A model generated the notes under the pieces. That model did no database searches and was not told the DNA's origin. It saw only the letters and a program-made list of their open reading frames with translations. From Thunnus maccoyii (taxonomy: Eukaryota; Chordata; Actinopteri; Scombriformes; Scombridae), in NCBI RefSeq assembly GCF_910596095.1, contig NC_056552.1, forward strand, positions 13,621,111 to 13,685,110: 64,000 nt of DNA, read 5' to 3'. The translations under genes were made by a program, and so were the position numbers. Below are positions 13,281 through 25,396 of the stretch, piece after piece (positions within the stretch are counted from its first letter, which is position 1; every line of letters starts with the position of its first letter).

Positions 13281-13341
13281 TTTCTGTACAGTAGTGCAGA
13301 TAAAACTCCACTAACCACCAGTGACAACATGACCATGGGGG

Positions 13342-13349
13342 CTTTTATA
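13342..13349 (-). promoter_or_regulatory. TATA box of the TRIM-like gene
   Basis: On the minus strand the sequence reads CTATAAAAGC. Counting about 30 nt downstream places transcription start near 13318, about 40 nt before the ATG at 13280. This spacing supports the four-codon first exon as the true start. No obvious interferon response element (GAAANNGAAA) was seen in the roughly 100 nt upstream. Confidence 0.65.
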
Positions 13350-14514
13350 GGCCTGTTACTGATGTGACAGCCTTGTCTTGGGGGAGGGTCGGGGACAGGG
13401 TGGTCTTGTGCACCTGTCACCTCCAAAGTTCTGATGCTCTGGCAGGCACGTGCCTTGTTCTATAAAACAGAGAAGGTGAATCTAAACTGTAGCAGGACAG
13501 TAATGCAGACAAAACTGCTATACAATGTCCTTCTAAACAAGAAGCCCAAGAGCTCTATTTATACTGACCTGACACTGACCTTGATTAAAGTGTGGGTGTG
13601 TGTATGTGTGTGCTTGTGGCCTACATACACATCTCAAGAAGTTTGTGAATTTTATGAGACATTTATGGTACTTTTGTACCTCATGGACGATTCATGCAAA
13701 GTGTTTTTTCACAAATATATCAAGTAGACAGAGCGATGAAGAGCATCTTCACCCTGAGAAAGTTAAATTAAGTCTCAGAGTGCCTGTTTAAAATGCTTTC
13801 CATAACCATTGACCTTTTACATGCATAGCACAAATGAGCCATTCATATGTACACGCAGGGAGATGTCAAATCTAACAAAAGCAGCTGCTGCATTGACTCC
13901 CCTCTGTGCAATGATTTACAATACTAAAGTCAAATGTTAGTCATGCTCACGTCACAAGCTCACGTCACAGTACATACATAGAATATCCCCCCAAATCTGC
14001 TACTTCAGTATTTGACTGAACCGTCTCTTCCTCCCTGTTATCCTTACATATTTCTCATTAAAGGACATGGAAAAAGTGGCACGGCACAGTGTGGCCCTAT
14101 GCCTCCTTCTGAGAGCTATATTGACTGTGATCACTCAGACTGACATGCCCTTTTATGAGATAATTTAAGAATCAGAGATGGTCGAACAAGCCACTTTAGA
14201 GAGAGATTTGCTTGTCATCTTAGATTATGGAATATACACGGCTTTGACTCTACTGATAAATAGACCTTGAATCAGTGCAGAATTTTATCGTCTGCATTTC
14301 ACCTTGGGAATGTCTCCTCTCTGAACTAGCCTGCACTTACTCCCTCCTCTACTTTTACCAAAGCATGCTTGTATTGTTCAGGTTTTTACACTCCTACACC
14401 TACCTACTATATTTGCCCCTGTACAATTGCCACTGACACAGCAACTTTTGAATGTCAGCATCGCTATAAACACATCACATTGTTTAGGCTCTTTCACAGA
14501 GGTGTTGACTATAT

Positions 14515-14885
14515 TTTATAGTCATTTTTGAGGTTGTAGTTCATGCCAGTGGGCTTTGACAGTTCACATTCATGGTTGCCAGCCAATGAATTGTTATGAC
14601 TTTTGTGATCCCCTAACTTTTCATTTAGCGCCACCATCAGGACAAATTTTCGATTTGTCCAATACTTTGATTTATGAACAAATACCTGCAAAACTAATGG
14701 CATTACCATCTGTATGTTTAGTGCTAATTATCAAATGTTAGCATGCTAACAAGCTAAACTTAAGATGGTGAACATATGAAACATTTTACCTGCTACTCGT
14801 TAGTATTGTCACTGTGAACATGTTAGCATTCTGACATTTGAGCATTTAGCTTAAAGCACAAGTACAGCCAAACTGAACTGCTAGT
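14515..14885. repeat. dispersed teleost repeat, short copy
   Basis: Blocks such as GTGATCCCCTAACTTTTCAT, AGCGCCACCATCAGG, TTTGTCCAATACTTTG, GCAAAACTAATGGCATT and GTTAGCATTCTGACATT recur in the same order at about 55080-55375. It is a fragment of the larger element at 54540-55375. Confidence 0.7.
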
Positions 14886-15240
14886 GTAGTGTGGCTTTAT
14901 ACTCTCTGTTAATCTGTTTGTCCATCATTGATGTACATTGTCACATTTTGCAAGGCTGAAATTTACGATAAATTTAATTACTGGCTTTAGAAAGATACCA
15001 TAGAAATGTGAAAGTGGTAATTATTGTAAATTCTGAACTCGTGCAACCAATTTCACAATTTATTATAATTTACCTGTGTGTTTTTGGACACTATTTAAGT
15101 CACTGTTGATGTGGTTTTGCCATTATTTTTACCACACTTAAAGTCAACTACAATCATCAGTGTTCATGAGATATCAACATATAAATCATCTGATGTTAAA
15201 AAGTTGGCATCAGTCTTTTCTTTTATTGCCAGAGCTCTTG

Positions 15241-15278
15241 AATGTGATGCCTTAAATTCTCATTTAAGGCATCACATT
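15241..15278. repeat. perfect 17-bp inverted repeat with 4-nt loop
   Basis: The left arm AATGTGATGCCTTAAAT is followed by TCTC and then by its exact reverse complement ATTTAAGGCATCACATT. It lies about 430 bp upstream of the probable first exon of plekhs1. The function is unknown. Confidence 0.9.
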
Positions 15279-15689
15279 GTTGGACCTCAGCCAATCTAAC
15301 TTTAAGGCAGTCCACTCCAGTAACACTGGAGACCTTAGTACATACATTTTTTAGTTTTTCTACTCATGATTTTGAAAACGTTTTGTATAAATGCATCACC
15401 TTTCATGTGCTGTTAATCATGAAAATACATTATACTCGACACATTTGTGTCAGTAAAGCAAATTCTGTAATCCGCATGAGCATGTCATTTTATTTCCTAA
15501 ATGCCAAAAAAAAAAAAAAAAGACATACTCTCCAGTGTTATTCAAGTGGAACAAGGTTCTTAAGAAACTCTGACTGGAATTATGCAGCTAAACAACACAG
15601 CAATCAGACCTTCAAAGCCATTGAAGCAAGGAACCAGAAACTCAAGTCGCCAGTATAAATATTTTGCCATTGTTTGCCAGTTGCAGAGA

Positions 15690-18600
15690 AACATCCAGCT
15701 TCCTCGTGCAGCAATACTATTTGTCAGAGAGCGCGAGCTGAGCAGGATCTCTTTACAGGTGCTCCACAGGTAAGCAATTCCTGCCATGCTTAGAAGCAAT
15801 ATATTCACTGATACATGTGTTGGAATTATTTGTTTTCCTGTTGAATTGCTCTGTGATATAAAATTTAACGTGCATGCACTAGCCAACACATGTTTGGTTC
15901 TGTCTCAGAAAAGTGATCAATAGTGTAAATGTTGATGGTGTGGAACAAATTTATGAGTTTTAAATTGCAGAGATACTATATTTTCATATATATGTGTGTT
16001 TCTTTTTTTTTAAATAGTGCAGTTATGCCTTTTCAGGGAACATTCAGAATCATAACATTTTCTGTTTTATTCCATTATATTTACATCTTCTGTTTGTGAA
16101 TAGAGCTCTATTTCATGCTCTGCTTTTGCAGGCACGTGTCTATTCTTAATCCCTACATTGTTCATTAAAAGGTTAACTATTTCCCTCTGGATATTTTTAT
16201 GCTGTTTTGAAGAGACAGAGACTGTTAAAATCCTGTGTTATTTTTGTTTAGGTGTGGTGTCACAATGAACAAGAGCCAGAAGAGTACAGGTGTTGTATCA
16301 CATCTGTTTTGATATTTGATTTAGGTGTTTATTTACTGGTATTTTGCAGCTATTTATAGAGTAGACAACCCGCTTTTACAGCTAGGAAACCTGGAATGTG
16401 CTAATGTGCTGCATGTTAACAGAGTTAACAGTTTGGATTGTAGCCATTTACCAATATCTTTATCTACAGTACTAATCAAAAGTTTAGACACACCCTCCTA
16501 TTCACTTGAATGAGAAAGTGTCTCCAGACTTTTGACTGCTGTGCTTTATCTACTTAAACAGTTTTGGGTTTTTTTTAAATTTCTATTCTTCACAATTTCT
16601 CCATTCTCCCTCTTTAATTCCTGGGCTGGATTCCCCAAACAGTAGCTACACTGTTGCAAAAAAAGTTGTAGATTCCTGTAAACAAAGATGAGACTTAGGC
16701 AAATGATCACAAAACAAAAGGCTTTTCTTTTGCCATCAGGCGGAGCAGTGTTCTACAGACCAGCTGGAAATGTGATGGAGATAAGATCTGGTTACCTGTT
16801 CAAGTCTCCTCCTTCGAAACGGTTGAAGACAGAGGTGACAGAGCTGGCACGATGAATGCTAGATCTTCATTTGAGTGGGGTTTTTTTTATTGACTTGGCA
16901 TCACGTTTCTCCTGCAGAAATCATGGAAGAAGAGATATTTTGTGCTGTTCAAAATCAGTGAGGAAGAACATCAACTCAAGTACTTCAGGAACAAAGAGGA
17001 AAAGGACAGGCCACTTGGAGGGATAGACTTATCACAGTATGTTATCAAAGAGCCCATTTTTTCTACACTGGATCACCTTAAAACATAAAGAATGAAACAC
17101 TGAGAACCTCTCTTTATTTCTCTTTCATTTCACTGAGCTATTTTAATACAGTATGCCAAATGCATGAATGAACTCCTAATTTAACGCACTGAGTAGCTGT
17201 TAAAGGTAGAAACTGTAACACTAAATCATTTTTGTGTCCCTCTATCAGGATCTCACTGTTGTATGTGAGCCCCCAACAACACCAGAAATGGGGTTGGATC
17301 CAGAAGAGCTTCAAGTGCTCACCATCCTGTGTGCTCTACATCAAGGCTGCTGACCGGGACTACTTCCTCGTCGGGGAGAACAGGTCAGTCAGCTGGTTTT
17401 TAGGGGTGATACAAAGGACTGAGATGGAATTTATAGCTTCTTTAACAACTTCCATGCATTTTACTGCACCATACTGTAAAAACTCCTCATAGTACATACC
17501 ACACTGGAGACAGATACATAGAAACACAGGTAATATGATGGACAATTGTGCTTAAGCACTGATAGGTGTTTGGGATTTGTGGGATTCAAGAGCAGCTGGA
17601 TGAGCAACAAGCAACCTAAAATGTAAAGCTAATCTTAACCATAAAACCTGTTATCACCCCTCTGTGGTATTTGATCAGTTTATCAGTGTATTTTTTAAAT
17701 GAACTTCACTTGCTTTCCATTTTGTTCTAGGTTTATCAAATGTAAATGGATTTTCCATAAAAGCAATAGGGTTGCAACTAACGATTTTTTTTCATTATTG
17801 ATTGATGTATTAGTTTTTTGGTCTACGAAACGTCAGGAAATCTTGAAAAATTTCAATCCCTGTTTCCCAAAACTCAAGGTGACATCCTCTAATGTCTTGT
17901 TTTATCCAACAGTCCCCAACCCCAAGATCTGCAATTTACTGTCATAGAAGACTAAAGAAACCAGAAAATATTAATTTATGTTATATTATATTCATTTATG
18001 AGACTGGAAACAGAAAATGTGGGTATTTCTTCTTTAAAAAAAACTTTAAACAATGAATCGATTATCAAATTAGCTTGCAAATAATTTCCTGTTGATAGAC
18101 TGATTGTTGCAGCTCTAAAATGTAACCGTTGCAAATCAATATTTTTTTCAAAGAGACTGGTTTTCTGTTTTAAAATGGAAATGTGCAGATACACAGTCAG
18201 TCAGTCAGCGACCAGGATTCAGGCCACAGTTGGGTTGGCCAATCGTCCCTTCAAGGCCCTCACTGACACTTTCATAGCGCCTCATAAAACACTTCCCCAC
18301 TGCCCTTTACACCTTCTGCTATTTTGAGACTCCCAACAATCAAAATGAAATTATGGTGTAGCTTTGTTTAGTAACAGTCAATCAGCTGATAATGACTTTG
18401 GTCTGCACCCTGCTCACACGAAATTGTTGCTAAATGTCACTATTTCCACTTTATGTTTGACTTTGGAATTGCATTTTAAATTGAATGTAATAGCCATAAT
18501 TTGTGGAGTCTAAAAATGATTTTCATATGCCCCTCTTGCTTTTAGTGAGGAAGTGGACAGCTGGTTCTGTGACGTGTTTGACGCATTGAAAAACCGGCCT

Positions 18601-21600
18601 TATAAGTTCCTCAGTCCAGAGGTACCTTTAGATTTTTAGTTCTTTATCATATAACAACATAAAAAGACCAAGCATCTCTTTGTATTTATCATGTTTGCTT
18701 ACCAGCTGTATCACTGTCATTGACAATAATTACTTTATGTTTTTTTTTTCTGCTAAAGGAAATAACTAATGGGCAGCAAGCAGTTGAGGTAAATATGAAG
18801 TAAATGTATCCTGTGTTCCTCATCTGTTCACCACAAACATCATTAGTTCTTCATTATGTTTCTTTCAAAAATAAATACATTGCACATTACTCACTGGCTG
18901 AAATGAACGTTAACAAGCTTCATCCACTATCCAATAGATTGAGCTTTAATGTTCATTTCCGACCATAGTTTAGAAACAGTAGTTTGACCAAAAGAAAAAA
19001 AATCTTAATTCAAAGTCCACATAAATCAGTAAGTGGACCTTATACTTTATTCCTTCCTCCATTCCCACAGCACTTTGGATGCTCAGTCTAAATTCTCTGT
19101 GTACCTGGCAAATCCAACAAATCTTCACTATACAGTTTTATAAGTCATCTGTTAACTTTGCTTATCAACCAGCTTTTTATCTGACATTTTAAAATAGACT
19201 TCTCTTCCTGTTTTAACAGGTTATCTCACAACCCCTGTTATGGAAAAAGAGTTCTGTTGCCACCACTGACAAGGTTAGTTTATACTGTGATGTTGCAACT
19301 CGAGCTCTTCATGAATCTGGCTAACCTCTCTAAATTCATGCATCCTGTCACTTTGATACTAATTCAGACGCATCAAGACTGCCCACATCAGTCAGTCATG
19401 AAGTTCCTTTGTATGGATGTATTTGCATTTGAGTGGATTGTTTCTCTGCAGGGAAAGACACATGAAACATATGTGTTTCCTCACTCTTTATGTACATAAA
19501 ATATCCACAACACCTTTATGTTTAGCCATTGGTTTAGAGAAATCCAGTTGTCTCTAGCTCATAACAACACTCATAATATACAGAAACAAAACAGTCTGCT
19601 GGAAGACTGCATGACTGCAAACTCCATGTATGTAAAACATTTTGATAACAGAGAAAATCTAAGCAGCATCAGGGTTTTTCTGTTTTCTAGTTTCATTAAA
19701 TATCAACCCAAATGAATAAATGGCAGCTTGTTCACTGTTTTATTATTCAGGTGAAATTCTGATCAATTTTAGTGAAATGCCAATAAAACATCTTAACTGT
19801 TACTGTTCTCTATTGACTCGCGGTAACATCATGCCTTTAGGTATATCCTAATATACTTGAGTTTTTCTTTTATAGGGAAAAAACATCTAGAATATACTTA
19901 AAAGAATAAGCTATGGCTCTGACACAGGGATACTGAGATGAATGGGCTGAAAGCAACACACACTGCACATTTTTTACCAGGATTGTCACATTTCTCTACA
20001 AACAAAACCTTCTGCTATCAGAATAATGTCAAAGATGATCTAATGACTTAAATATTGTACACATAGGCGCTTTAATTTGTCTGTGTTATTCTGTCTTTTT
20101 CAGGAAGAGTTGAAAATGCGGTCCATGTCTGACCCATCCTCAAACACTTGGAATAACAGCACTGAAAAAGTAAAGGTATCTTGACTTGAATGTTTTTCTA
20201 ATTTGTAAACACAAATCTGAATGAGATGACTTTTGTTGTAATTTGGCGCTATATAAATAAAAATTGATTGATTGATTGAAATGGAATTCAAATGATGATT
20301 CTTGAAGACATTTGTTGGGTTAATTGGAGGTGACTTTTCTTTTGCTTTCTGATTGGCTGGCAGGGTGAAGATTATCCAAAAAGACCTGCATCAGAGCCTG
20401 TGTATCCAATCTATGACTATCCAAGATCCTACTTAGGACAAATACAAGTAGGACTGCAACTGACAATTATTGTCATTAACCTTCTAGTTATTTCCTTGAT
20501 TTTGTCTAGAAAATGGCAGGAAATAGTTTCCCACAGTCCAAGTCGATGTCTACAAATGTATTATTTTGTCTGACCAAAAGTCCAAAATCCAAAGATATTC
20601 AGTTCACTGTCATATATGACAAAATAAAGCATCAAATCCTTATATTGGTGAAGTAGGAATCAGAGAGTGTTTGGCATTTTTTCTCAAAAAATTGTTAAAA
20701 CAATGAATCGATTGTCAGAATAGTTTCAGATTAATCATTTCAGCTCTAAATACAAGTTAAGACTGTTGAATCAATACATAACTTCAACTTCAACAGAGCC
20801 AACAATGATTTAAGTGATTAATGTGACTCATAAATTGTGATGGACTGTAACTAATAATGTTTGTTGTTTTGTCTCCCCAAATGATGTGAATAAGGTCGGG
20901 AAAAATGGTGAGACTGGTGACAGGAGCAGTATGGAGTCAGTGTGAGTTTCCCTTTCTCATGCGTATATAAGTGACCATGTATTGATCTGATATATTTGAT
21001 TATTTTCAGTGATAATTTGCACAAAAATTCACATTTATAATCACAACTTTACCCTCATTCATCAAGTGACACATGCTTAAGTTGTGACCTTGAGTATTTT
21101 TTTGCCTGTTGATGTGAATATATGTGTGTTTTGTAGATACGTAACAATGATGGAGGTTAAAAATACTGAACATCTGGCTCATGCAACGTAAGTTTGATTC
21201 ATAATGTGCCAGACTACTGGGGAAAAAACATCCTGCTTCGTTAGAATAATAAACAATTGTTGACTATTGTGCCAAATGCTTCCAGGGACAGTGAAGTTGA
21301 AAAGGTTACTACCGGGACCCTGATGAGGTCTGTCACTCAGGTCTTTGACAAGCTGAAGACACAGATTTCCCCACTGCCTCCATTCGATGAGGAGACAGGC
21401 GCTGAAGACAGGTAGATCTCAGATTAATCGCAGGTCTTTACCTCTTTGTGGGCTGTGTGTATGTTTGACTTTTCACGTTGTCTTTGGTGTCAGTGCCCTG
21501 CCCTGTGCTCTTTGTGCACCATGTTTTGTCAGTGCCCTAGATACCAAAATAGCTCTCTCATCAGAGGTAACCGTGGCGTCATTGGCTCAAACAACTACTA

Positions 21601-24600
21601 TGACAACAACAAGGGTGTTATTTTTACAGCACAAATCTGTTGACACTCCAGGTCCAAGACGAATATAAGAAAAGCAGCACCTTAGAGCCTGTTAAGCAAC
21701 TTATGCTTGAAAAGCATCTTTTCATCTTGTGTAAGAGATCTTGAACACACTGCATGGCACTGATTATCTTCAATGATTTATACACAACAAGCCATGAAAA
21801 TGGTTTTTTTTTTAAAAGATTATATTTATTGGCATTTTTACCTTTTATTTGACAGTGATTAGTGTAGAGGCAGACAGGAAATAAGGTCAGAGAAATGGGT
21901 ATGACATGCAACAAAGGTTCCTGGCTAGAATCAAACTAGGGGCAATGCAGTTTTGTGGCATGCACAGTAACCGTTCAGCTACCGGGGCACTCCAAAAATG
22001 TGTGTTTTCATGCACATCAGAACACCTTTCACATGTTGGCTGTTATGTTTCTACTGTTGTCCCAAATGAAAAACTCATTAAAATTTCGAGCCCTGTAGTC
22101 ACAGTTGGCTGTGCTGTAATTCATGTATGCTAAGATGCTAATCAGATCCATAATGTTAAGTGTGTAAATCTGATATCTCAAGGAGGGCATGAGCTAATCG
22201 GATTTAAGCTTCCTGTTTAGACTAAATTGCATTAATCACCAGATACACCAGACAGACAATCAATTAACAACATCCACATTGCCTTTACCAGCTGTTCCAT
22301 GCCATCATCTCCTGTATGGAAAATACTGTTGGTTTGACTGAATTTGCTATTATAACAAACTGTGTGTACATTTTGCACATATTACACTGATATCTGATTT
22401 CTTTCTAAGTGGCCAACTGCTGTGCTGCCACACTGAAGAATATCTTCCCACCACATTTGGCAAAGACTAATTTCTAAAGTGCCTTTTAATTAGAAGTCAT
22501 CTTGCGCCTCCACAGTGATTTGGGAGTTATTTGCTTCTCCCATGCTGCTTTTATGAACTATTTTAACAATATAAAGACATCTGGTTGCCTTTTGTATAAC
22601 CGAGACAAAATGTTATTGTACCTCTTTCAACATTCAAGCCCCTTTATTGTTGTTATTCTCTGCCACAAGGGCAAATGTGGACTTCTGTCTATCCAAGGCT
22701 TCTAAATGAGTGTCAAAATCTGTTGTGTTGCTATCTGCCTGAGTCACTCCTTTGTCATTTGTCAACTAAGAAAACATCAGTGACTACAAGATGGATGTGA
22801 TTGAAACGTGTATCAAGATCTGGTTTTTTAATCCCTCATGCTATTACTTGCTTTTACAGAGAAGAAACACGTCTGTCAGACTTCAGCAGCAGCTCCAGTG
22901 AGAACGGTGCCGTCTCTCCTGTGGAGATGCTGGACAGACTAAATGCGAAGACAATGGAAAAACAAAGCTCTAATGAGAGGTGATACAGAAGTAATTGACT
23001 CCTGAATTTAAAAAACAGTTTGAATTCAGGAGCCTCTTTTGCAGTAAGATAAACTGTAATTTTTATGGGTTAGGGTTTTAGGGACAATTCTGTGGGATGT
23101 GATGATAAACTGAAGCATTAGCACTCTCATTCAACAGTTGCTCGATGTGTAAACAGTACAAGGAGACAATTTGAAACCCCCACTGTGACACCATCTGTGC
23201 CACTGCCTACTGAAAAGTCAAAAACTGCTTTGTAATGGTTTCAGAGAGCATATTAAAAAAAAGCCATCACCACATTTAAGATAACCCAGTAAAATAAATA
23301 ACCTGAAAGGAATGCTGTGACCAACGCTGACATGTTGCTTGACTGGTTCGAGTGGTTTCTAGAGGTTTCTGTGTGCAGATGTTATACTAACATAAGCAGC
23401 ACTCGACATTAAACATAATTAACTCAGGCGACTTTGCTGCCAGAATTTGAAAGAGGGGATCAAAGGAAATGTAGAAGTCATTTTCTATACAGACACTCAT
23501 CCCACTGTGATGTAGGAAGGAGACGATAAGAAGCACACATTTGTTTCATTCATTTCATTTCACATTTCATTTTGTGCACATTCACCACATCCCAAGATGA
23601 AGAAATTGAATCTGGAGGATTAAAACATTTTTTATACTTTATATTTTTTATAACACACCTGTTTGCTTTGGAAGCTTGATGTTGAATGAGAAATGTCACG
23701 ATTTTTATGTTTTTTCTATACAGCATGGATATACAGTACTATTAAATAAGAGGGTTTTTTTTGTCTTTTATTTTTCATTCAAGCCTTGACCTCAATAGCC
23801 CAGAGGAGAGAGACATCATGGTGAAACAGGCAGATTTGAAAAAACACCTGACACTAACAGAAGTGGAAGGGAAACCAAGGTATGTTTTTGTCTAAGAAAG
23901 CAGGACCACTTCATTGAAGTATAAAGAAAGGATCAACCGGGAAATGTTCCTGTTTACCTTTTTATTTTCTCTGTATCCATTAATATTAATGTAAACTGTT
24001 CCTGTCCCAGAAGTTACACACTCTCATTGTTTAAAACACACTTTTCACATCAGGCAATGCTGGCAGCGATGCTGCTCGTCCTTATTTGCTTTTTTCGCAT
24101 TTTGAGCTCAGGCTTTGTGCTCCACTGCAGGAGCATGAACATGTCTGTTGTTGTTGTGGTGGATGATTCAGAAACTGTATTGTGTGAAAAGTTGTGATTG
24201 TATTCCTACTGGTCTTTGCATTAATTGGCTTAATTACGGAAAATCTAAATTTTCAATCCCCTTGAAAATGAAGAAAACACAGGTTTACTTCTCAGCTGCT
24301 ACATTACACCATTTATATAAATATAGGCTTTTTCTCAAGTCAAACTCAGTTAAATTGTTATAGACTCAATTTTAATATTACCTCAGTTGAGATTGTGTGT
24401 TTGGCCAGACTCCGTTAAGATTGCTTTGTTCGGTGTGAACTTTTTAAAACTGTTTAGAAACCTGTTAATAGATTTGATTCATCCATCAAGGCAGCAGTAA
24501 CTGCATGTCTCTGAGCTGCTTTTAATAGATTCAAAGTCAGAGTCTAAGACATCAGACAGCAGTAGTTATCTTTTTAATGTGGGTGGGTTGGCAAACTACT

Positions 24601-24963
24601 GTGTGACAGAGAGCTACAGAATGAATCTAAAAAAAACAGTTGTTTGTGTGTGTGTGTGTGTCAGTGTGTCTGGATGGACAGGTCCGCCACAGACAGTGTG
24701 TCTGTTCCACAAAGGAGACCAAATTCTGGCAATTAACGACTTGCACACCAGCAGCGTGGAGGAGTTTAACATGTACCTAAGCAAGTCACTCAAGAACGAG
24801 GTATGCTCATGAGGTGCAAGCAAAATGCCAAAACACAAACACATATTGGTGTTTTTAGTCCATCTGAGAGGTAAATTATTTCTCTTTTTAGGTGAGAGTG
24901 ACCATCCTGCGTCTACCTGGATGCCCGCCTCTGCATTCACCCAGCTGTCTCTGCAGTGAGTGA
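15690..24963 (+). CDS. plekhs1: pleckstrin homology domain-containing family S member 1
   Basis: Coding exons: 16265-16289, 16740-16834, 16918-17036, 17249-17383, 18546-18621, 18759-18788, 19220-19273, 20104-20175, 20364-20447, 20895-20941, 21137-21187, 21286-21411, 22860-22979, 23784-23879, 24665-24800 and 24892-24963. They sum to 1338 nt, giving 445 aa (human 462). The ATG is at 16265. A 5' UTR exon probably ends at the donor CCACAG|GTAAGC (15769), and the start of that exon is uncertain. A PH domain spans about residues 24-140 ([20 protein letters not shown], closing with [11 protein letters not shown]). The middle is Ser/Thr-rich and low complexity, with a tyrosine cluster [12 protein letters not shown] at about 215-225. 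The C terminus has [12 protein letters not shown] then [11 protein letters not shown], matching the conserved end of human PLEKHS1 and looking PDZ-like. The family is thought to act as a phosphoinositide-binding signalling adaptor. Position beside casp7 and dclre1a supports orthology. Exon 9's splice donor is altered by a transposon. Confidence 0.92.
16467..16545. mobile_element. mini Tc1/mariner-like palindromic element
   Basis: AATCAAAAGTTTAGACACAC near the left end is mirrored by GTGTCTCCAGACTTTTGACT at the right end around a short spacer. The TCAAAAGTTTGGACACACC-type terminus is a widespread teleost repeat end. A related single end occurs at about 48748-48780. Confidence 0.6.
17767..18117 (+). 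mobile_element. hAT-type MITE, copy A, in plekhs1 intron
   Basis: It begins TAGGGTTGCAACTAACGATT and ends TTGTTGCAGCTCTA, the imperfect inverted termini of this family. It is flanked by AAAAGCAA and AAATGTAA, a decayed 8-bp target duplication (6 of 8). The interior blocks GTTTCCCAAAACTCAAGGTG and TTTACTGTCATAGAAGACTA are shared with the 41453 copy. It has no open frame. Confidence 0.8.
20233..20279 (+). repeat. 3' tail of a non-LTR retrotransposon
   Basis: The string TTGGCGCTATATAAATAAAA followed by tandem ATTG repeats is the tail typical of fish LINE elements and their SINE partners. Only the tail is recognisable here, so this is a strongly 5'-truncated insertion. Confidence 0.5.
20449..20748 (+). 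mobile_element. hAT-type MITE, copy B, inserted at a plekhs1 splice donor
   Basis: The 300-bp element begins TAGGACTGCAACTG and ends ATTTCAGCTCTA. It is flanked by perfect 8-bp target duplications AATACAAG at 20441-20448 and 20749-20756. The left duplication is the last seven bases of plekhs1 exon 9 plus the G of the GT donor. The T of that GT is the first base of the element. Confidence 0.88.
21820..21995 (-). mobile_element. tRNA-derived SINE
   Basis: On the minus strand, TAGCTGAACGGTT (21981-21969) resembles a pol III A box and AGTTTGATTCTA (21937-21926) a B box, about 40 nt apart as in tRNA genes. The rest (CATGTCATACCC, TATTTCCTGTCTGCCT) matches a common teleost SINE body. It lies in a plekhs1 intron, antisense to the gene. 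Confidence 0.7.
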
Positions 24964-25390
24964 CTGCAACTTGACCTTTAGAGATGACACAGCTATTTCT
25001 ACTACATCTGGGTGTGTTCAAATGACTTTTTGAGGCACTTCCTGCACAGATGGTGGGTTTTTTTTAACACGTAATGACTACTTTAGAAAACTGACAGTAT
25101 TTTCCCAGGACTGTAGCCAGTTTCTATTGATCTGTCACTCTACTAGTTTACTTGATTTAAGAGTTAAGAAGAGTTAAAAGTGAAGTTAACAGTTAAAAAT
25201 GGATATTAAACCTACTTAATAATGTCTTACATTATATGTATAAAGATGAATTTTACTTGTCAGATGCTTGCAGCATTAATAATGACTCACATTTTCAACT
25301 AAGCATGAGTTATAATGGGCTTAGTTCATTGTGTATTGTTTTTACTGTACAGTAAATGATGCTTGTTTTCAAAAGTTTTACCTAGAAGGA

Positions 25391-25396
25391 AATAAA
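25391..25396 (+). terminator. plekhs1: candidate poly(A) signal of plekhs1
   Basis: An AATAAA hexamer lies about 430 nt after the plekhs1 stop codon. This is the first good one I noticed on this strand. Transcript data are needed to confirm its use. Confidence 0.35.

Larger units (their letters stand above)
13350..15690. other. intergenic region between TRIM-like gene and plekhs1
   Basis: No coding exon was found, and in particular no cysteine/histidine-rich RING or B-box frame on the minus strand. It contains a dispersed repeat (about 14515-14885), a perfect hairpin (15241-15278) and a poly-A run near 15506. It should hold the divergent promoters of the two flanking genes. Confidence 0.5.

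Noticed and set aside
14509..14709. Minus-strand frame considered as a possible B-box exon for the TRIM-like gene
   Set aside because: It lacks the Cys/His spacing of RING or B-box and lies in a dispersed repeat.
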